Positions 45,294 through 57,014 are shown, counted from the stretch's first letter. The stretch is 64,000 bases of DNA from Centrapalus pauciflorus (GCA_020465985.1 JAANYP010000852.1:16205-80204); one strand, 5' to 3'. The notes: a model not told the origin generated them from the sequence alone. Made by a program: numbers and translations.

Positions 45294-45679
45294 TATATAT
45301 TGATGGTATTCTCCTATGGAAATGTAACAGGTGCCTTGTGGTGTTGTCTTAACACACAGTGGGGTACTTTGTGAAACTGGTTAAAAGCCCAAAGAGAAAT
45401 AACATTAATTGAAGTTCATAAACGTGCACCCACTGTGAGTACTTAAGATTGTATATGTCTACTTTTATTTATTGTTAGTTGTTGTTCATTGAGGTATGTT
45501 GATTCATTTCGTTTGGAATTCTACTAAATGGCGTTTGTGTTGATGCACATTGTAGCTTGTTGCAAGTGTGTATTCTTTGTTGTGTATCATCTGATGGGCT
45601 TGCGAGCCATAATTGGTAAATCGATGTTACCGTAGCTATATGATCTGGAGCTGATCCATTCGAGGTCCCGATGGGCAGG
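45294..45679 (+). repeat. Fragment of family C LTR
   Basis: Homologous to 28527-28902 in LTR C2 (from TTGATGGTATT to GATGGGCAGG). Flanked by E on the left and F on the right, each of which inserted into it; its last bases GCAGG would be one side of the F target duplication. It belongs to the LTR of tandem unit 3. Confidence 0.8.
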
Positions 45680-47826
45680 TGTGACACCCTTGCCACAATA
45701 ACCACAATTTACAATACACCCAGGATTAATCACCAAACACATGATTACATAATGATCTGAATACTTAATTAAAGTGCGGAAGCATTAAAGTACATAATAA
45801 AAATAATACAACAGTTTGAAACACCCTACGGTGCTACAAGGTTTCATGTCTAAGTCTACATACTCAAAGGTGTTACATCATCCCAAATTTATTATAACAA
45901 TATTCCCATAGATCTGTTACCAAAATGAGCAGTAGATATCTTCAATTACTTCAAATGACAACCTAGCTAGAAGGTCCCACAGCGGATTTCCCCTATCCTG
46001 TAAAAATTCAACAACTGAGGGGTAAGCGAATGCTTAGTGAATACCAATGATTTTACACATTCCACAAATCCTTATGATGCCCCCCAAGAGTAACACCGGT
46101 AACACAAACCGTATACTCCCCACGTACTCAAAGAACGCAAACCCGAGCCGCAGCTCCTTCGAGATGACACTCGACATAAGAAAAACCAACCATCTGAGGC
46201 AGACATCACATCGGGGATGACCTACAGTCTATCCTGACAACAGAGGTGTCAAACTCTTGGTCATATAGCACAGTAACATCAGAGTACAGATGTGACCCGC
46301 AGGTCCATCAATGAGATGCACAACAAAGAAATGGACATGCAACAAATATGAATGTGCATAAACATATACGCAAGTTAGTAGAGTGCCAAACGAAAGTGAA
46401 ACAACATGTCTCAGCAGGCAAAGCAAACATAAAGCAGATGCAGACATGTTAAAATCGAAAGTACTTACAGTGGGTGCGTTAGTTAATTTCAGTTAATAAA
46501 CTTCAAGTTATCTTATTTCTCCTCGGACTTTCAATCGGATCCACAAAGTATCCCACTGTGGGTTAAACAACACCACAAGGGACCTGTTAAGTCCGTTGTA
46601 ACAAAACATTGTGTCAATAACTGATTAATTTCATAAAACTTAATATTATAAATTTTGTAATATTTGACCTGAGTTTCGTATCCATAGCCGAGTTCGGACC
46701 CCAACCGAATTCGGACCACCTCCAAGTTCGGACTACATGATCTAGTTCGGTCCATATATAAGTTCGGACCACGTTCAAGTTCGGACCACGTTCAAGTTCG
46801 GACCATGTCAAGTTCGGACCCATGTCAAGTTCGAACCACATATAAGTTCGGGTGGGTCCGAATTCGGACTCCAAACGAAATCCAACACTTGGAAATATAT
46901 TTTGTTTTGTATATCAGCAGTCCGGACCTCATCCGAATTCGGACCAGATCCGAGTTCATCTCGGATCCGAATTCGGACCATCCGAATTCATATTTGTGCA
47001 GTTTTTAATATTATCAAGATTTAATTCTATCCTTTTTGTAGTTATCCAGTGTTCGAAATAAATCATGCCAACTTAAACACACTTATTTCCAACTATTTTA
47101 ACACTAATATTAACACATTTACATACCAAACCGAACCCTTTTGACCATTTTTGTTTAACCGTCGAACACAGACACTCAAAAGACACACTAATTTCCAAAA
47201 ATCATACTTAGAGAGTGAATCTGATGCTGAAATTTAATATATAGCTTCTCTATCACTCGATGTAAACATAATCATAATAATACAACACATGCATTAACAT
47301 TTGCTACTCCAAATCTGTGATTTGGATTTTTGCAAAAACCGAACCAAAATGCTCATAAATTTGAAATTTAAAGGATTCTTACCTCAAATCTTTGATTGCA
47401 GTGTTTGTAGTTCCTTTCTAGCAATCTAAATTCCAATTTTCAGCATTTAATTCCAACTTTTTGTTCTTCTTGATTTGTTTAGATAGAGAGAGCCGAGAGA
47501 TATGAGTTTTAAAGAGAGAGAATGTGCTTGGTGAAATGAATTGAATGAAGACTTTCCATCCTTTTATTCCACACTTTCGACTCTTGACACATTTAGTCCC
47601 TCCACTTATCCGGTTCCATAAATATTGATTTTATAAAATAAAGAATTCTATCTTTATTTCATTATCCTTAACAATTTAATAATTAGTTTCACTTAAATAA
47701 ATTGAAATTTCTCAATTTCTAAATGAAGCAACCAACTTTTATAATTAATCCAACATAATTATCTTAAAGTAAAAAATTCAAACTCGTTAACCTCAATTAC
47801 ATCATTTTAAATCTAAGGATGTTACA
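45680..47826 (-). repeat. 3' LTR of element F
   Basis: 2147 bp; on the minus strand TGTAACATCCTTAG to GGGTGTCACA. Contains at 46680-46990 a dense array of GAATTCGGACC / AAGTTCGGACCA words, many as CCGAATTCGG palindromes. Confidence 0.88.
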
Positions 47827-48739
47827 GCATGGGCTCCACCACGCTCAAACTTCAACATCTCTGCCTTTGTCTCCCATGTGTGATTCGCTCCTTTGTGATG
47901 CTTCCAACGTACTAGCACCATTTCTATCTCTTTGCTTCATAACTTCTTCACTTTGGTATCTAGGACACACTCCGGCTCTTCAACATATCGGAGCCTTTCA
48001 TCAATCTGCAGCTCCGTATGATCGGCCCAAACTTCGTTACCGGCAGTGAATGACTTTCCGAGATTTCCCACATGAAACAGTGGGTGTATGCCTGACGTTT
48101 ATTCAGGCAACTCCAAACGATACGACTGGTTTCCAACTTTCTCGGAAATCTTGAACGGCCCAACAAATCTCGGAGCCAACTTGCCTCTTTTTACAAAACG
48201 TGTAACACCACTCATAGGTGATACTTTCAGATATACCCAATCATTCACCTCAAAACTGATTGGCTTGTATCGTGATAACTTTTCTGACGATCCTGGGCCG
48301 CTTTCATATTCTGTCTAACCAGCTGTATCTTCTCGTTTGTCTCCGGCAACAATGTTGGCCCAGCAATCGGTGTTTCTCCGGTTTCTCTCCAACACGTAGG
48401 AGTCCTACATATTCCACCATATAATGCCTCAAAAGGTGCTTTCTTTATCGTTGCGTGATAACTGTTATTATACGAAAACTCTATCAATGGCAAATGGTCG
48501 TCCCAATTGCCACCAAGATCCAACACACATGATCTCATCATATCCTCCAAAGTAAGGATGGTCCGTTCACTCTGACCATCGGTTTGCGGACGATAAGCCG
48601 TGCTAATCGAAATCCTCGTTCCCAACCCTTCTTGCAATGCCGACCAAAAGTTTGAAGTAAATCGGCTATCCTGATCCGCTACTATGGATTTAGGCACTCC
48701 GTGTCTGGAAACAATCTCGTCCATATAAATGTGAGCCAA
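47827..48739 (-). pseudogene. Element F integrase, catalytic core to chromodomain
   Basis: Frame 48739-48245 carries MDEIVSRHGVPKSIVADQDS, TAYRPQTDGQSERT, LPLIEFSYNNSYH and the GETPIAGPTLLPE block, then a frameshift near 48265 in the YHD...NFEVNDW region. The remaining integrase C-terminus and chromodomain remnant can be followed in other frames to about 47840 (GPFKI, HPLFHVGN, EEPECVLDTKVKK) with stops. The post-stop stem-loop seen in other families is not preserved. Confidence 0.82.
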
Positions 48740-49830
48740 TCTTTCCAGTGATAACTCTCTCTTATTGGAATGAAGTGTGCCGGCTTGGTCAATCTATCAA
48801 CAATTACCCATACCGCATCGTGTTGACACCTAGTCTTCGGCAACTTCCTGACAAAATCCATAGTGATGTGTGCCCACTTCCATTCCGGAATGGGAAGTGG
48901 TTGCAGACTGCCATAGGGTTGCTGATGTTTGACTTTCACTAATCGACAAGTTCTGCATCTCTCCACGTACTGACCAATATCTTTCTTTAATCCGAGCCAC
49001 CAAAAGTCTGCTTTCAGCTCGTTGTACATCTTTGTGCTCCCGGGATGTACAGAGAACTTAGATTGATGTGTTTCTTCAATAATCACCTTTCTCATGCCCC
49101 CAAACTTTGGCACCCAGATTCTTCCGTACACACCTTCCAATCCAGATTCACTCGTTTCCATATTCTTAATCTGTACTCTAATATCCTCAGCACCAACAAT
49201 TTCTTCCTTCAAAGCGTCCACTTGTGCAACTTTTATATCATCAATAATCGTGGAAGTTAACATCGTGGACGTCATCATATAACAGCAGTCCTTAGTGTAG
49301 GCCTTACAGCTTAAAGCATTGGCTACTACATTAGCCTTACCAGGATGGTAAAGGATCTCACAGTCGTAATCCTTTATAAGTTCCATCGACCTACGCTGTC
49401 TCATGTTAAGCTCTTTCTGACTGAATATATACTTCAAGCTCTTATGATCTGTATAGAGTTGACACTTAGTTCCATACAGATAGTGTCTCCACAACTTCAA
49501 TGCAAATGTAACCGCGGTCAACTCCAAGTCATGAGTTGAATAGTCTCTCTCGTGCTGCTTAATCTGTCTAGAGGCATAAGCAATTACCTTTCCACGCTGC
49601 ATCAGTACAGCGCCAAACCCTAGCCTCGAAGCGTCTGTGTACACCAAAAAATCCTCATTGCCCTCCGGTAGAGCAAGTATCGACGCTTCACTTAATGTTT
49701 TCTTCAAGATCTCGAAAGATTCTTGTTGCACGGTATCCCAAACAAACGGTGCATTCTTCTTCGTTAATGCAGTCAAAGGAATTGAAATCTTTGAAAAGTC
49801 CTTAATAAACCTCCTATAGTAGCCCTCCAA
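48682..49830 (-). pseudogene. Element F RT end, RNase H and integrase N-terminus
   Basis: 382-codon frame: EGYYRRFIKDFSKI, RNase H YTDASRLGFGAVLMQRGKVI, STHDLELTAVTFALKLWRHY and YTDHKSLKYIF, connection domain YHPGKANVVANALS, HHCC finger (FSVHPGSTKMYNELKADFWW ... CRTCRLVKVKH) and the first catalytic Asp in TMDFVRKLPK. A stop (TGA in place of a Gly codon before EGYYRR) separates it from RT upstream and a frameshift near 48720 from the integrase core. Confidence 0.87.
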
Positions 49831-49959
49831 TCAAAGAAAACTTCTGACTTCTGTAGCTGAACAAGGCGGTTTCCAGTTTCTTATGGCTTCAACTTTAGTT
49901 GGATCTACAGAAATCCCAGCTCCCGAAATAACATGTCCCAAAAACTGAATTTGTTGCAG

Positions 49960-51030
49960 CTAAAACTCACACTTTGAGAATTTGGCATACAACTTCTCTT
50001 TTCTTAACAATTCCAACAATACTTTTAGATGATCGGCGTGCTCGGCCTCAGACTTGGAATACACCAAGATATCGTCAATAAACACTATTACCGATTTATC
50101 TAACATCGGTCTACATACTCTATTCATCAGATCCATGAATACAGCCGGGGCATTGGTTAACCCGAAAGGCATAACCAAGAACTCATAATGCCCATAACGT
50201 GTCCTGAAAGATGTCTTTGGCACATCTTCCTCTCGAACTTTCAACTCATGATATCCCGACCTCAACTCAATCTTGGAGAAAACACTTGCCCCATGTAGTT
50301 GATCAAACAAGTCATCTATCCTTGGCAGCGGATACTTGTTCTTAATAGTCAGCTTATTCAGCTCCCTGTAATCAATGCACATCCTCATCGTGCCATCTTT
50401 CTTTTTCACAAACAGTACAGGGGCTCCCCACGGAGATGAACTCGGTTGAATGAAGCCCTTATCCAAAAACTCCTGGAGTTGTTTCATTATCTCTTGCATT
50501 TCGGTAGGAGCAAGGCGATACGGCGAACGAGTTACCGGTGCAGCTCCAAGGATCAAATCGATTTAGAACTCCACTTGTCTCTCAGGCGGCACGCCAGACA
50601 AGTCTTCCGGAAACACATCCGGGAATTGTGATACAACAGGCACATCGGCCACAGTCTTCTTCTCAGCCTTGGCATCAATAGCATATGCCAGGTAGGCGTC
50701 ACACCCCTTTGCAACAAGCTTTCGGGCTTTTGCAATGGTCAGCAAGCACAGATCCCCGCTTCTCATATCCCCATATATGCAGATGTCACGCCCCTCCGTT
50801 GTAGTTATCTTTATCATTCGCTTCTTACAAACTATGTGGGCTTCTTTTTCGATCAACCAGTCCATTCCGACTATCACATGAAACTCACTGAATTTTATTG
50901 GAATCAAATCCAAATTGAAGACTACGTCTTCAATCACTAATCTGCAGTTACGGTATATGTGATCTACTTTAACTAGGGTGTTACTAGCAGTTTCTATGTC
51001 AACTATGGCAGACAACTTAGACAGAGGCAT
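49960..51030 (-). pseudogene. Element F protease end and reverse transcriptase
   Basis: Frames 51030-50563 (VGMDWLIEKEAHIV; PERQVEF) and 50556-49960 (SSPWGAPVLFVKKKDGTMRM, YRELNKLTIKNKYPLPRIDD, MPFGLTNA, FIDDILVYSK) share a frame and are separated by one TAA, in place of an Arg codon. The last stop replaces Trp of the CEFWL motif. The RT catalytic residues are intact. Confidence 0.88.
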
Positions 51031-51530
51031 TGACAGTCATTATGCAAAAACAGTAGTTACAAAAAGAACGGTTGGCACCAGAATCAAACCGCACTCGTGC
51101 AGGTAAAGAGTTAACTATAAACGTACCCGTAACCACCTCCGAGTTTTCCCTAGCCTCCTCCGCGGCTATCTGAAATGCACGAGCCGGTGCCCTTTTTGTC
51201 TGGTTCCGGCGGTTGACTGAACCACTAGTAGATCCCCCAGATGATCGGGTTGAAGATGGAGTAGCAGCTGCAGCATTCTTTCGATAGTTCCTACTATAGT
51301 GCCCCCATACACCACATTTATGGCAGACATCCGATTTCCTTGGGCATTCATTCTGATAGTAGCCCAATTCTCCACAGCAAAAACATGCACGCCCATTAGT
51401 ACACTTGCCGAAGTGTTCCAGATGACATTTATTACAATACTGCGGCTCGGTGTTGATGGAGTACGCACGAGCCCTATTGGACGAACCAGACTGTCAACGG
51501 TAAGATTGTTGCAGCGAGTACTGCGATGAT
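51017..51530 (-). pseudogene. Element F zinc knuckles and protease active site
   Basis: Cys-rich Gag end in mixed frames: CNKCHLEHF, CFCCGELGYYQNEC and CHKCGVWGHYSRNY (final Cys lost), then PARAFQIAAEEARENSEVVT and protease FDSGANRSF. A frameshift right after the DSGA motif disrupts the rest of protease. Confidence 0.75.
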
Positions 51531-51733
51531 CGAGATGAACCAGAGTAACCTCCTTCGCATTGACGTTTCGGTGGTGAAGGTTGAGTTGGGTTAGTTTAAG
51601 CAGCAGCAGACCCCATTACATACCCAGACATACTCGATATCTGTTCCACATTTCTGGCGGCTTCCAGTAGATAGCAAATGTGGGGTAGCGTACGTTGCTC
51701 ATCACCCTTCGGATTTCCAGATCAAGACCAACC

Positions 51734-52254
51734 TTAAAATCTGGTCACTTTTCTTTCCTCTGTATCAACCTGATGAGGCACGAACAAACTTAGCCACATA
51801 AATTCTACAGCATACTGGGACACAGACTTAGTCCCCTGGATCAGTGTCATGAACTTACCTTCTAATCTTCGGTGCTCATCAGCCGGGCAGTATTGGTGAG
51901 CAAAGACATCAGTGAACTCAGCACATGTCATAACAGATACATTCTCCAAGGTTAAGGCGTTAACCATGGAATTCCACCACATAACTTCATCTTTGGTGAA
52001 CATAGCAGTAGCGAACCGGACCATGTCCTTCTTTGTTATCCATTCAAGTGCAGCAACAACATCTCCTAATCCATTGAACTCTACAGCATCATTTCCCTTC
52101 AAGTCCTTGAATCGACAACCTTTGGGCTTATTAGATGACCCAGTGTTGTCATGTTGTTCATCATTGTTGCCCTCTTTTTCCTTGTTCTTTCTCTTGTCTT
52201 CCCTTCTCTTAGCTTCGGCCTCATCTCGAGCCCGAAACTGGTCTTGAATCATCT
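51734..52254 (-). pseudogene. Element F Gag core
   Basis: Begins at IQDQFRARDEAEAKRRED, equivalent to QEQFQARDEAEAKRRED in G, and contains CRFKDLKGNDAVEFNGLGD, EVMWWNSMVNA and YCPADEHRRLEGKFMTLIQG. The region 51531-51733 that follows holds further decayed Gag with stops. Interrupted at its 5' end by copia B2. Confidence 0.82.
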
Positions 52255-52821
52255 TGTTAGTGCATCCTGTGTGACGATAGCAGTCTAAGTATAGATAATT
52301 TTTTGTATAAGTCAATTTACTTGCTATTCAATATTAACAAGTGTTTGATATATGTTTGATTATATGTGTTTGATATTGATTGTTTGTATGTTTGAAGTTA
52401 GGGTAATGTGTTACAATAAGTTCAAAGATAAGTTCAAACATAAGTTCAAAGATAAGTTCAAACATAAGTTTGAAGGCTAAGATTCGAATTTGTTAGAGGA
52501 CAAGTTCGAAAGGCCTTGGGCCAATTCGAACTTGTCCTAGACAAATTCCAACTGGGTCTTATAATTAAGGGTTAATTCGATTAATTATGAGACTTTTGCA
52601 GAATTTTAGAGCGATTAGTGCAAAGGGCGATCTCAAACTTGCAAGCATTCAGAGAGTTTTGTTTGGAGAGAATCACGTGTCGGGACGTTCCGTTGTTCGT
52701 CTATCACTGTGTGTGTCTCCGTGTTTCCTGTGCGTGGTCTATCCGTCAGCCGCTAACGAGGATTCCACACTCGTTGGCAGGTGTCGCGTCAAGATAGGAT
52801 CCGTAGTTAGGCGACCTTACA
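52255..52821 (+). repeat. 5' LTR of copia B2
   Basis: 567 bp, TGTTAGTGCATCC to GCGACCTTACA, homologous to 6823-7362. Five 12-bp subrepeats at 52416-52475, an additional GTTTGATTATATGT insertion near 52357, and the conserved hairpin at 52483-52551. Confidence 0.9.
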
Positions 52822-52823
52822 AT

Positions 52824-52836
52824 TGATATCAGAGCA
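52824..52836 (+). other. Primer binding site of copia B2
   Basis: TGATATCAGAGCA, two bases after the LTR; one change from the usual TGGTATCAGAGC complement of initiator methionine tRNA. Confidence 0.8.
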
Positions 52837-53344
52837 ATTAGGGTCTTCGTGGTGTTCTTCGTGTTCACAAGTAACATCTGTGGTTTCTTGACGTTTTTGG
52901 ATGGTTAAATCATGTTTTGGATAGATTTTCGAGCTATACATGCAACATAACGGAGAAAAGTTTGCATTAGTTCAATTTTTTGGTCGAAATCAATATTTTT
53001 ACACTTAAAAATATTGGTTTAAATTGAAAACTTGAAAAACTCGAATTCTTGGCCGTTTATCGAACTTGCGGCGGTCGAACATATAGGGAGTGTTAGGGTT
53101 TATTCGAATTTCGAATTTGTCAGTAAATACGCTCCTGTCGAATTTGTTTTAGGGTTTGATTCGAATTTGATTGATTCGAATTTTCTCATCATTTCAAAAT
53201 TGGTTGAGTTCAAACTTAATTTCGAATATCATTTCAAACAAATTTAAAGTTAACCAAATTCGAACCAACACAAGTTCGAAAGAGCTAATTTAAATTAATT
53301 TCAAATTAAATTAATTAAGTTCAAATTCAAGAATTTTTGAAACA
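52837..53344 (+). other. Leader of copia B2
   Basis: About 500 bp of untranslated leader before the gag ATG at 53345, AT-rich and full of TTCGAA/TTCGAATTT words (53030-53290). No supported coding frame. Confidence 0.6.
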
Positions 53345-54412
53345 ATGACAAGTTTACAAAGGTTTATTGAAATGGACCATGAGGTCGGAAAGGCAAATTC
53401 TCCACCCAAGCTGATGAAGTTAGAAGATTATTATTGGTGGAAGGATAGGTTCGCCGACTTCGCTCGATTCAATGATATGAGAACGTGGATTTGTATCGAC
53501 GAGGGATACATTCCACCTACAACAGAAGTTGAAGGACGTCAACGAGTCTTGTCATCACAAATGATGAAGGATGATGATAAGAAATTATATGAGGCCGAGA
53601 ACCGAGCATTCTCGATTATTCGAATGGCTTTACCTCAGGAGATCCTACACACATTTCGAAATCAACGAATAGCGAAAGAGTTGTGGGATGCACTCGAGAA
53701 AAGGTGTGAGGGAAATCCGAGGGTTAGGAAAGGTAGAACGGAAATGCTCAAGCAGCAGTTTGCTATTTTCAAGGCTTTGAAAAATGAAAAGTTGGATGAG
53801 ACCATTACCAGGTTCTATCACTTGTTGACTGAGTTAGACAATCACGATGTCGAGTATCGTGAGTTAGAGAATATTGAGAAAATTCTAGATGCTTTACCAG
53901 CAAAATGGGAGATGTATGTAGCACTGATAAAGCATGATGAAGACAAATATGAGACTCTAACTCTAGATTGAGTCATTGGAATGCTGAGGGCGTATCACTT
54001 TCAGTTGCTAAAGAAGGAAAGGGAATATGACCAAGTACAGGATCCGGACATGTATTTTGGGAAGCCCAAACCTTCAGTTGCAAATGCACTAAAGACAGCT
54101 ATAGCATTCTTTACGGGTGAAACCTCAACTCTAGTAGAAGTAGATGACTCAGGGAGCCGGGCTTTCTTAGGGTACTCCAGACCGGAAGAAAAGCCAACTC
54201 AGTCTGCATCTACGTCTCAAGGATACTCAAGGATGCCGATGAGCGCAAAATCAGCTGAAGATCATCTGAATCTTTTAGCTTCATTTGTCGCAGCATACGA
54301 CAATTGCGTTCAAGGGAAAATCAACGATCCTGTCCTATGGGATGAAGACTATGATCAGGTAGATCCTGATGATTTGGAGGAGATGGATCTTCAATGGAAC
54401 TGGCCATGGTGA
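53345..54412 (+). pseudogene. Copia B2 Gag N-terminus (UBN2-type)
   Basis: Frame opened by ATG 53345 with the copia-type Gag pattern: LEDYYWWKDRFADFARFND, CIDEGYIPP, IAKELWDALEKRCEGN, ITRFYHLLTELDNHDVEYRE, ILDALPAKWEMYVALIKH. A TGA at 53969-53971 interrupts; the same frame then continues (53981-54412) through MYFGKPKP, DDSGSRAFLGYSRPEE and EEMDLQWNW. The next part of Gag is in another frame from about 54394, so a small indel lies in the NWPW region. Gag would assemble the particle; this copy cannot make it intact. Confidence 0.88.
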
Positions 54413-56208
54413 CTCAGCGAGTCAAGAGATTCATCAAGAGGACGGGCAGAAATCTAAATGTCAGCAACAATAAGATTGGGTTAGACATATCCAAAGTTAA
54501 GTGCTACAACTGCCAGCGGTTAGGACATTTTGCTAGAGAGTGTCAAAGACCTAAAGTTGAGAACTACGAGAATCAATACCAGAATCAATCTCAGGGGAGA
54601 TATCAGCAGGGTAGTTCGGGTAATCAGGCAAACATAGCTGGTCTGTTAACGAATGTCACATCTGACAGACAGCTTGATGGAACATACGACTGGAGTACAC
54701 ATCCAGAGTCTAACACTAGAGCCTTCATGGCTGAAGTAACAGAGACTGGAAGTGTCGGAGCAGAGGAAGAAGCAGAGGACATACACCAGAAAGATACCAG
54801 TCCTGTGCTAGTGGAGAAGTCAGACAGTCAGACAATTCTAGAGTTTGCTGCCCAAATGGCAAACGTGGAATCAGCTCACACAAAGGTATTTCTGAACTTT
54901 TCTACATTCCGCGATTTATGTGCTTTCTATGATATTTCTAATGATAGATTAAATCTAGTGCTAGAAACACATAGTAATCTAACTGCTCAAATTGAATCCT
55001 TAAAATCAGACAATGCTAGCCTCTTAGATATAAAAGAAGATCTTTGGAATAAGCTTAAGTCAGATGCACAAGATGTGATAGTTCTAAAAGACAAGCTGAG
55101 TGAGCAGTGTGTTAAAATAGAACTAATGTATGAGCATGTTGAGGCGTTGACAAAAGAGCTTAAGATTAAAGAGGTAGAGCTAGCTGAAGCTAAGGTTAAG
55201 GTTGCAGAGGTGAATAGTAAATTAGAAAAGTTTAGGAACTCTTCACTGAACCTAGGGAAGATCTTAGATACACTGCGTCAGTCAAAGAAACCTGCAGGTT
55301 TAGGGTATAACGAGAGTCCTACACCTTTTGATGATAACTATGTGCCTCAGCCTCAGGATAAAACTGATAAATCAGTTGAATCAGAGGTAGCATCTGAACC
55401 TGTGTCTGAAACCGTTAAGGATAAAGAAACTAAGGTGACTTGTAACAATGCCAAGATTAAGAAGGTCAAATTGTTGCCATGTTCTGGTGATAAGATTGTA
55501 GGAGAAGTCAAACCTGACTTTAATAATCAGAAAGAGGAAATAGTCACTATAGTTGAGACGAAAGAACATGACACTAGTGAGACACCTAAGTCAAAGGGCA
55601 CGCATAAGAAGTCTATTGATAAAATGTCTTGTTTTAGATGTCATGAAAAGGGACATGTTGCTTCTAGTTGTCCACATAGGAAGGTAGAATCTACACCTAA
55701 AATTGGAAAGCTGGAACAACATAAACCCTCTCCAAGTGTAGCAAGCACAAGTGGTTCTCAAAACACCGAGAAACTTGTGCAAGCCACACCAAAGACTGCT
55801 GTGAAACAAACACCTGTGTCAGGTTGACCAAATGAAGTGGTTAGGACTAATTCACCGAATAGAGTCCCTAATCAATCTAGGTCAGGACCTCACCAAAATT
55901 ATAGGAGTACTACACCAAGAAGAGCTTACACTCCGGTTAGGTCACACACTCCTGTAAGACATCAGACACCAGGTAAAGCCCAGGGATATCAATCTGAAAT
56001 GTACTATAATAGAAATTATTCGAGGGCTCCACAGCAAATGCCTACACAATGGGCGAGAGTGAATTTAAATTACTCTACACCACAACAGGCTCTCAATCAA
56101 ACACCCAAGTCACCTGAAAGGAGAGATGGGTATTTTAAGGAGTTCACGTATGTGGATGAGAATGGTATTACCAAGTCAATCATGGCTTGGGTTCCCCGTG
56201 ATAACTAA
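54394..56208 (+). pseudogene. Copia B2 Gag: zinc knuckles and coiled-coil spacer
   Basis: Frame 54394-55827 then, after a TGA at 55825-55827, 55828-56208 in the same frame. CCHC knuckle CYNCQRLGHFAREC (residue ~30), then acidic linker, a long coiled coil (residues ~180-300, QIESLKSDNASLLDIKEDLW; VEALTKELKIKEVELAEAKV), GLGYNESPTPFDDNYVPQP, and a second knuckle CFRCHEKGHVASSC (~413-426). The last segment is Arg/Pro/Thr/Ser-rich (YTPVRSHTPVRHQTPGKAQG) and ends ITKSIMAWVPRDN then TAA. Two knuckles separated by about 380 residues are unusual for a copia Gag. Element A shows a decayed version of this layout. Confidence 0.82.
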
Positions 56209-56554
56209 CCTCTTTTCTTTCATGTGCAGGAGATAACTACAGGTCTAAGCAATAAGGGGTTCGTTGACAGTGGTTGCTCTAGGCACATGACTGGGGAAAG
56301 AAGTCTACTCACAGACTTCAAGGGAGGGAACAGGGGATTCGTATCATTCGCTGGTAACAAAGGAGGAAATATCACCGGTACTGGAGTGGTCACTAATGGG
56401 ACTATCAAACTTGATCAAGTTTACCACGTTGATAAACTTGATCACAATCTCATTAGTGCATCTCAAATCTGTGATAAGAAGAACTCAGTGATTTTCACTG
56501 ATACTGAGGCATTAGTGCTAAAACCGGGATTTAAAGTACATGAAGAGTGGATAC
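56209..56554 (+). pseudogene. Copia B2 protease (truncated)
   Basis: Same frame as the Gag segment above, after one TAA (56206-56208). Contains the copia aspartic protease active site VDSGCSRHMTG, then VSFAGNKGGNITGTG, YHVDKLDHNLISASQICD and ALVLKPGFKVHEEWIL. Copia pol should then continue to integrase, but the DNA becomes gypsy integrase at about 56554 in a different frame, and the copia frame ends at 56601. The short stretch between stop and protease looks like a 3' splice site. Confidence 0.88.
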
Positions 56555-57014
56555 TGATAATCGACACAGATCAATCAGTTTTGCGGTTAACGATTGGGTG
56601 ATGTTGAAAGTAGCCCCAATGAAGAATGTGGTGCGGTTCATTAAAAGAAACAAGCTAGCTCCGAGATTCATTGGTCCGTTCAAGATTGTCGAAAAGATAG
56701 GAAATCAATCTTATCGTCTTGAACTGCCGGCGGACTTATCTGGAATACATCCTGTATTCCATGTCAGTCATCTGAGAAAGAGCTTAGCAGACGAAAGAGA
56801 AGTTAAAATACCACACGTTAACTTGCAAATTGATGAGAAGCTTAGAGTGGTTGAAGAGCCGGAATGTATTATGGACTCGAAAACTAAGAAACTTAGAAAT
56901 AAAGAGATACAGATGGTGCTCGTCCAGTGGAAACACCACAAAGGTTCGCATCAGTCTTGGGAATCCAGAGATGTTATGAAAGCTACTTATCCCAGTCTGT
57001 TCGAACATAGCTAA
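56555..57014 (+). pseudogene. Gypsy G0 integrase C-terminus and chromodomain
   Basis: Open frame to a natural stop: NDWVMLKVAPMKNVVRFIKR, GPFKIVEKIGNQSYRLELP, HPVFHVSHLRKSL, then chromodomain-like TKKLRNKEIQMVLVQWKHHK ... WESRDVMKATYPSLF. It is about 98-99 percent identical by eye to 63763-64000 of the next unit, so it belongs to the same family and is recent. Only the last ~150 codons of pol are present. Confidence 0.88.

Larger units (their letters stand above)
45680..52254 (-). mobile_element. Gypsy element F, 5'-truncated
   Basis: Minus-strand chromovirus with 3' LTR 45680-47826 and, moving right, integrase, RNase H, RT, protease and gag. It is cut at gag codon ATG-ATT-CAA (52250-52252) by the copia B2 LTR, so its 5' LTR, primer site and first gag codons are absent. 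Related to but distinct from C: LTR ends and the GTGGTGGAGCCCATGC context match, and the proteins are the closest in the window to C. F retains the gag and protease active site that C units lack. Confidence 0.88.
52255..56554 (+). mobile_element. Copia element B2, truncated in protease
   Basis: Ty1/copia element of the same family as B1: 5' LTR, iMet-type primer site, leader, UBN2 Gag, two CCHC knuckles, long coiled coil and copia protease. Sequence switches to gypsy integrase at about 56554, so integrase, RT, RNase H and the 3' LTR are missing. It inserted into gag of F; CATCT (52250-52254) would be the left target duplication, but the other side is lost. Confidence 0.88.

Noticed and set aside
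55973..56229. Intron with the stronger-looking AG/GTAAAG donor at 55973
   Set aside because: Removing 257 nt would break the Gag/protease frame; the 55954 donor keeps it.
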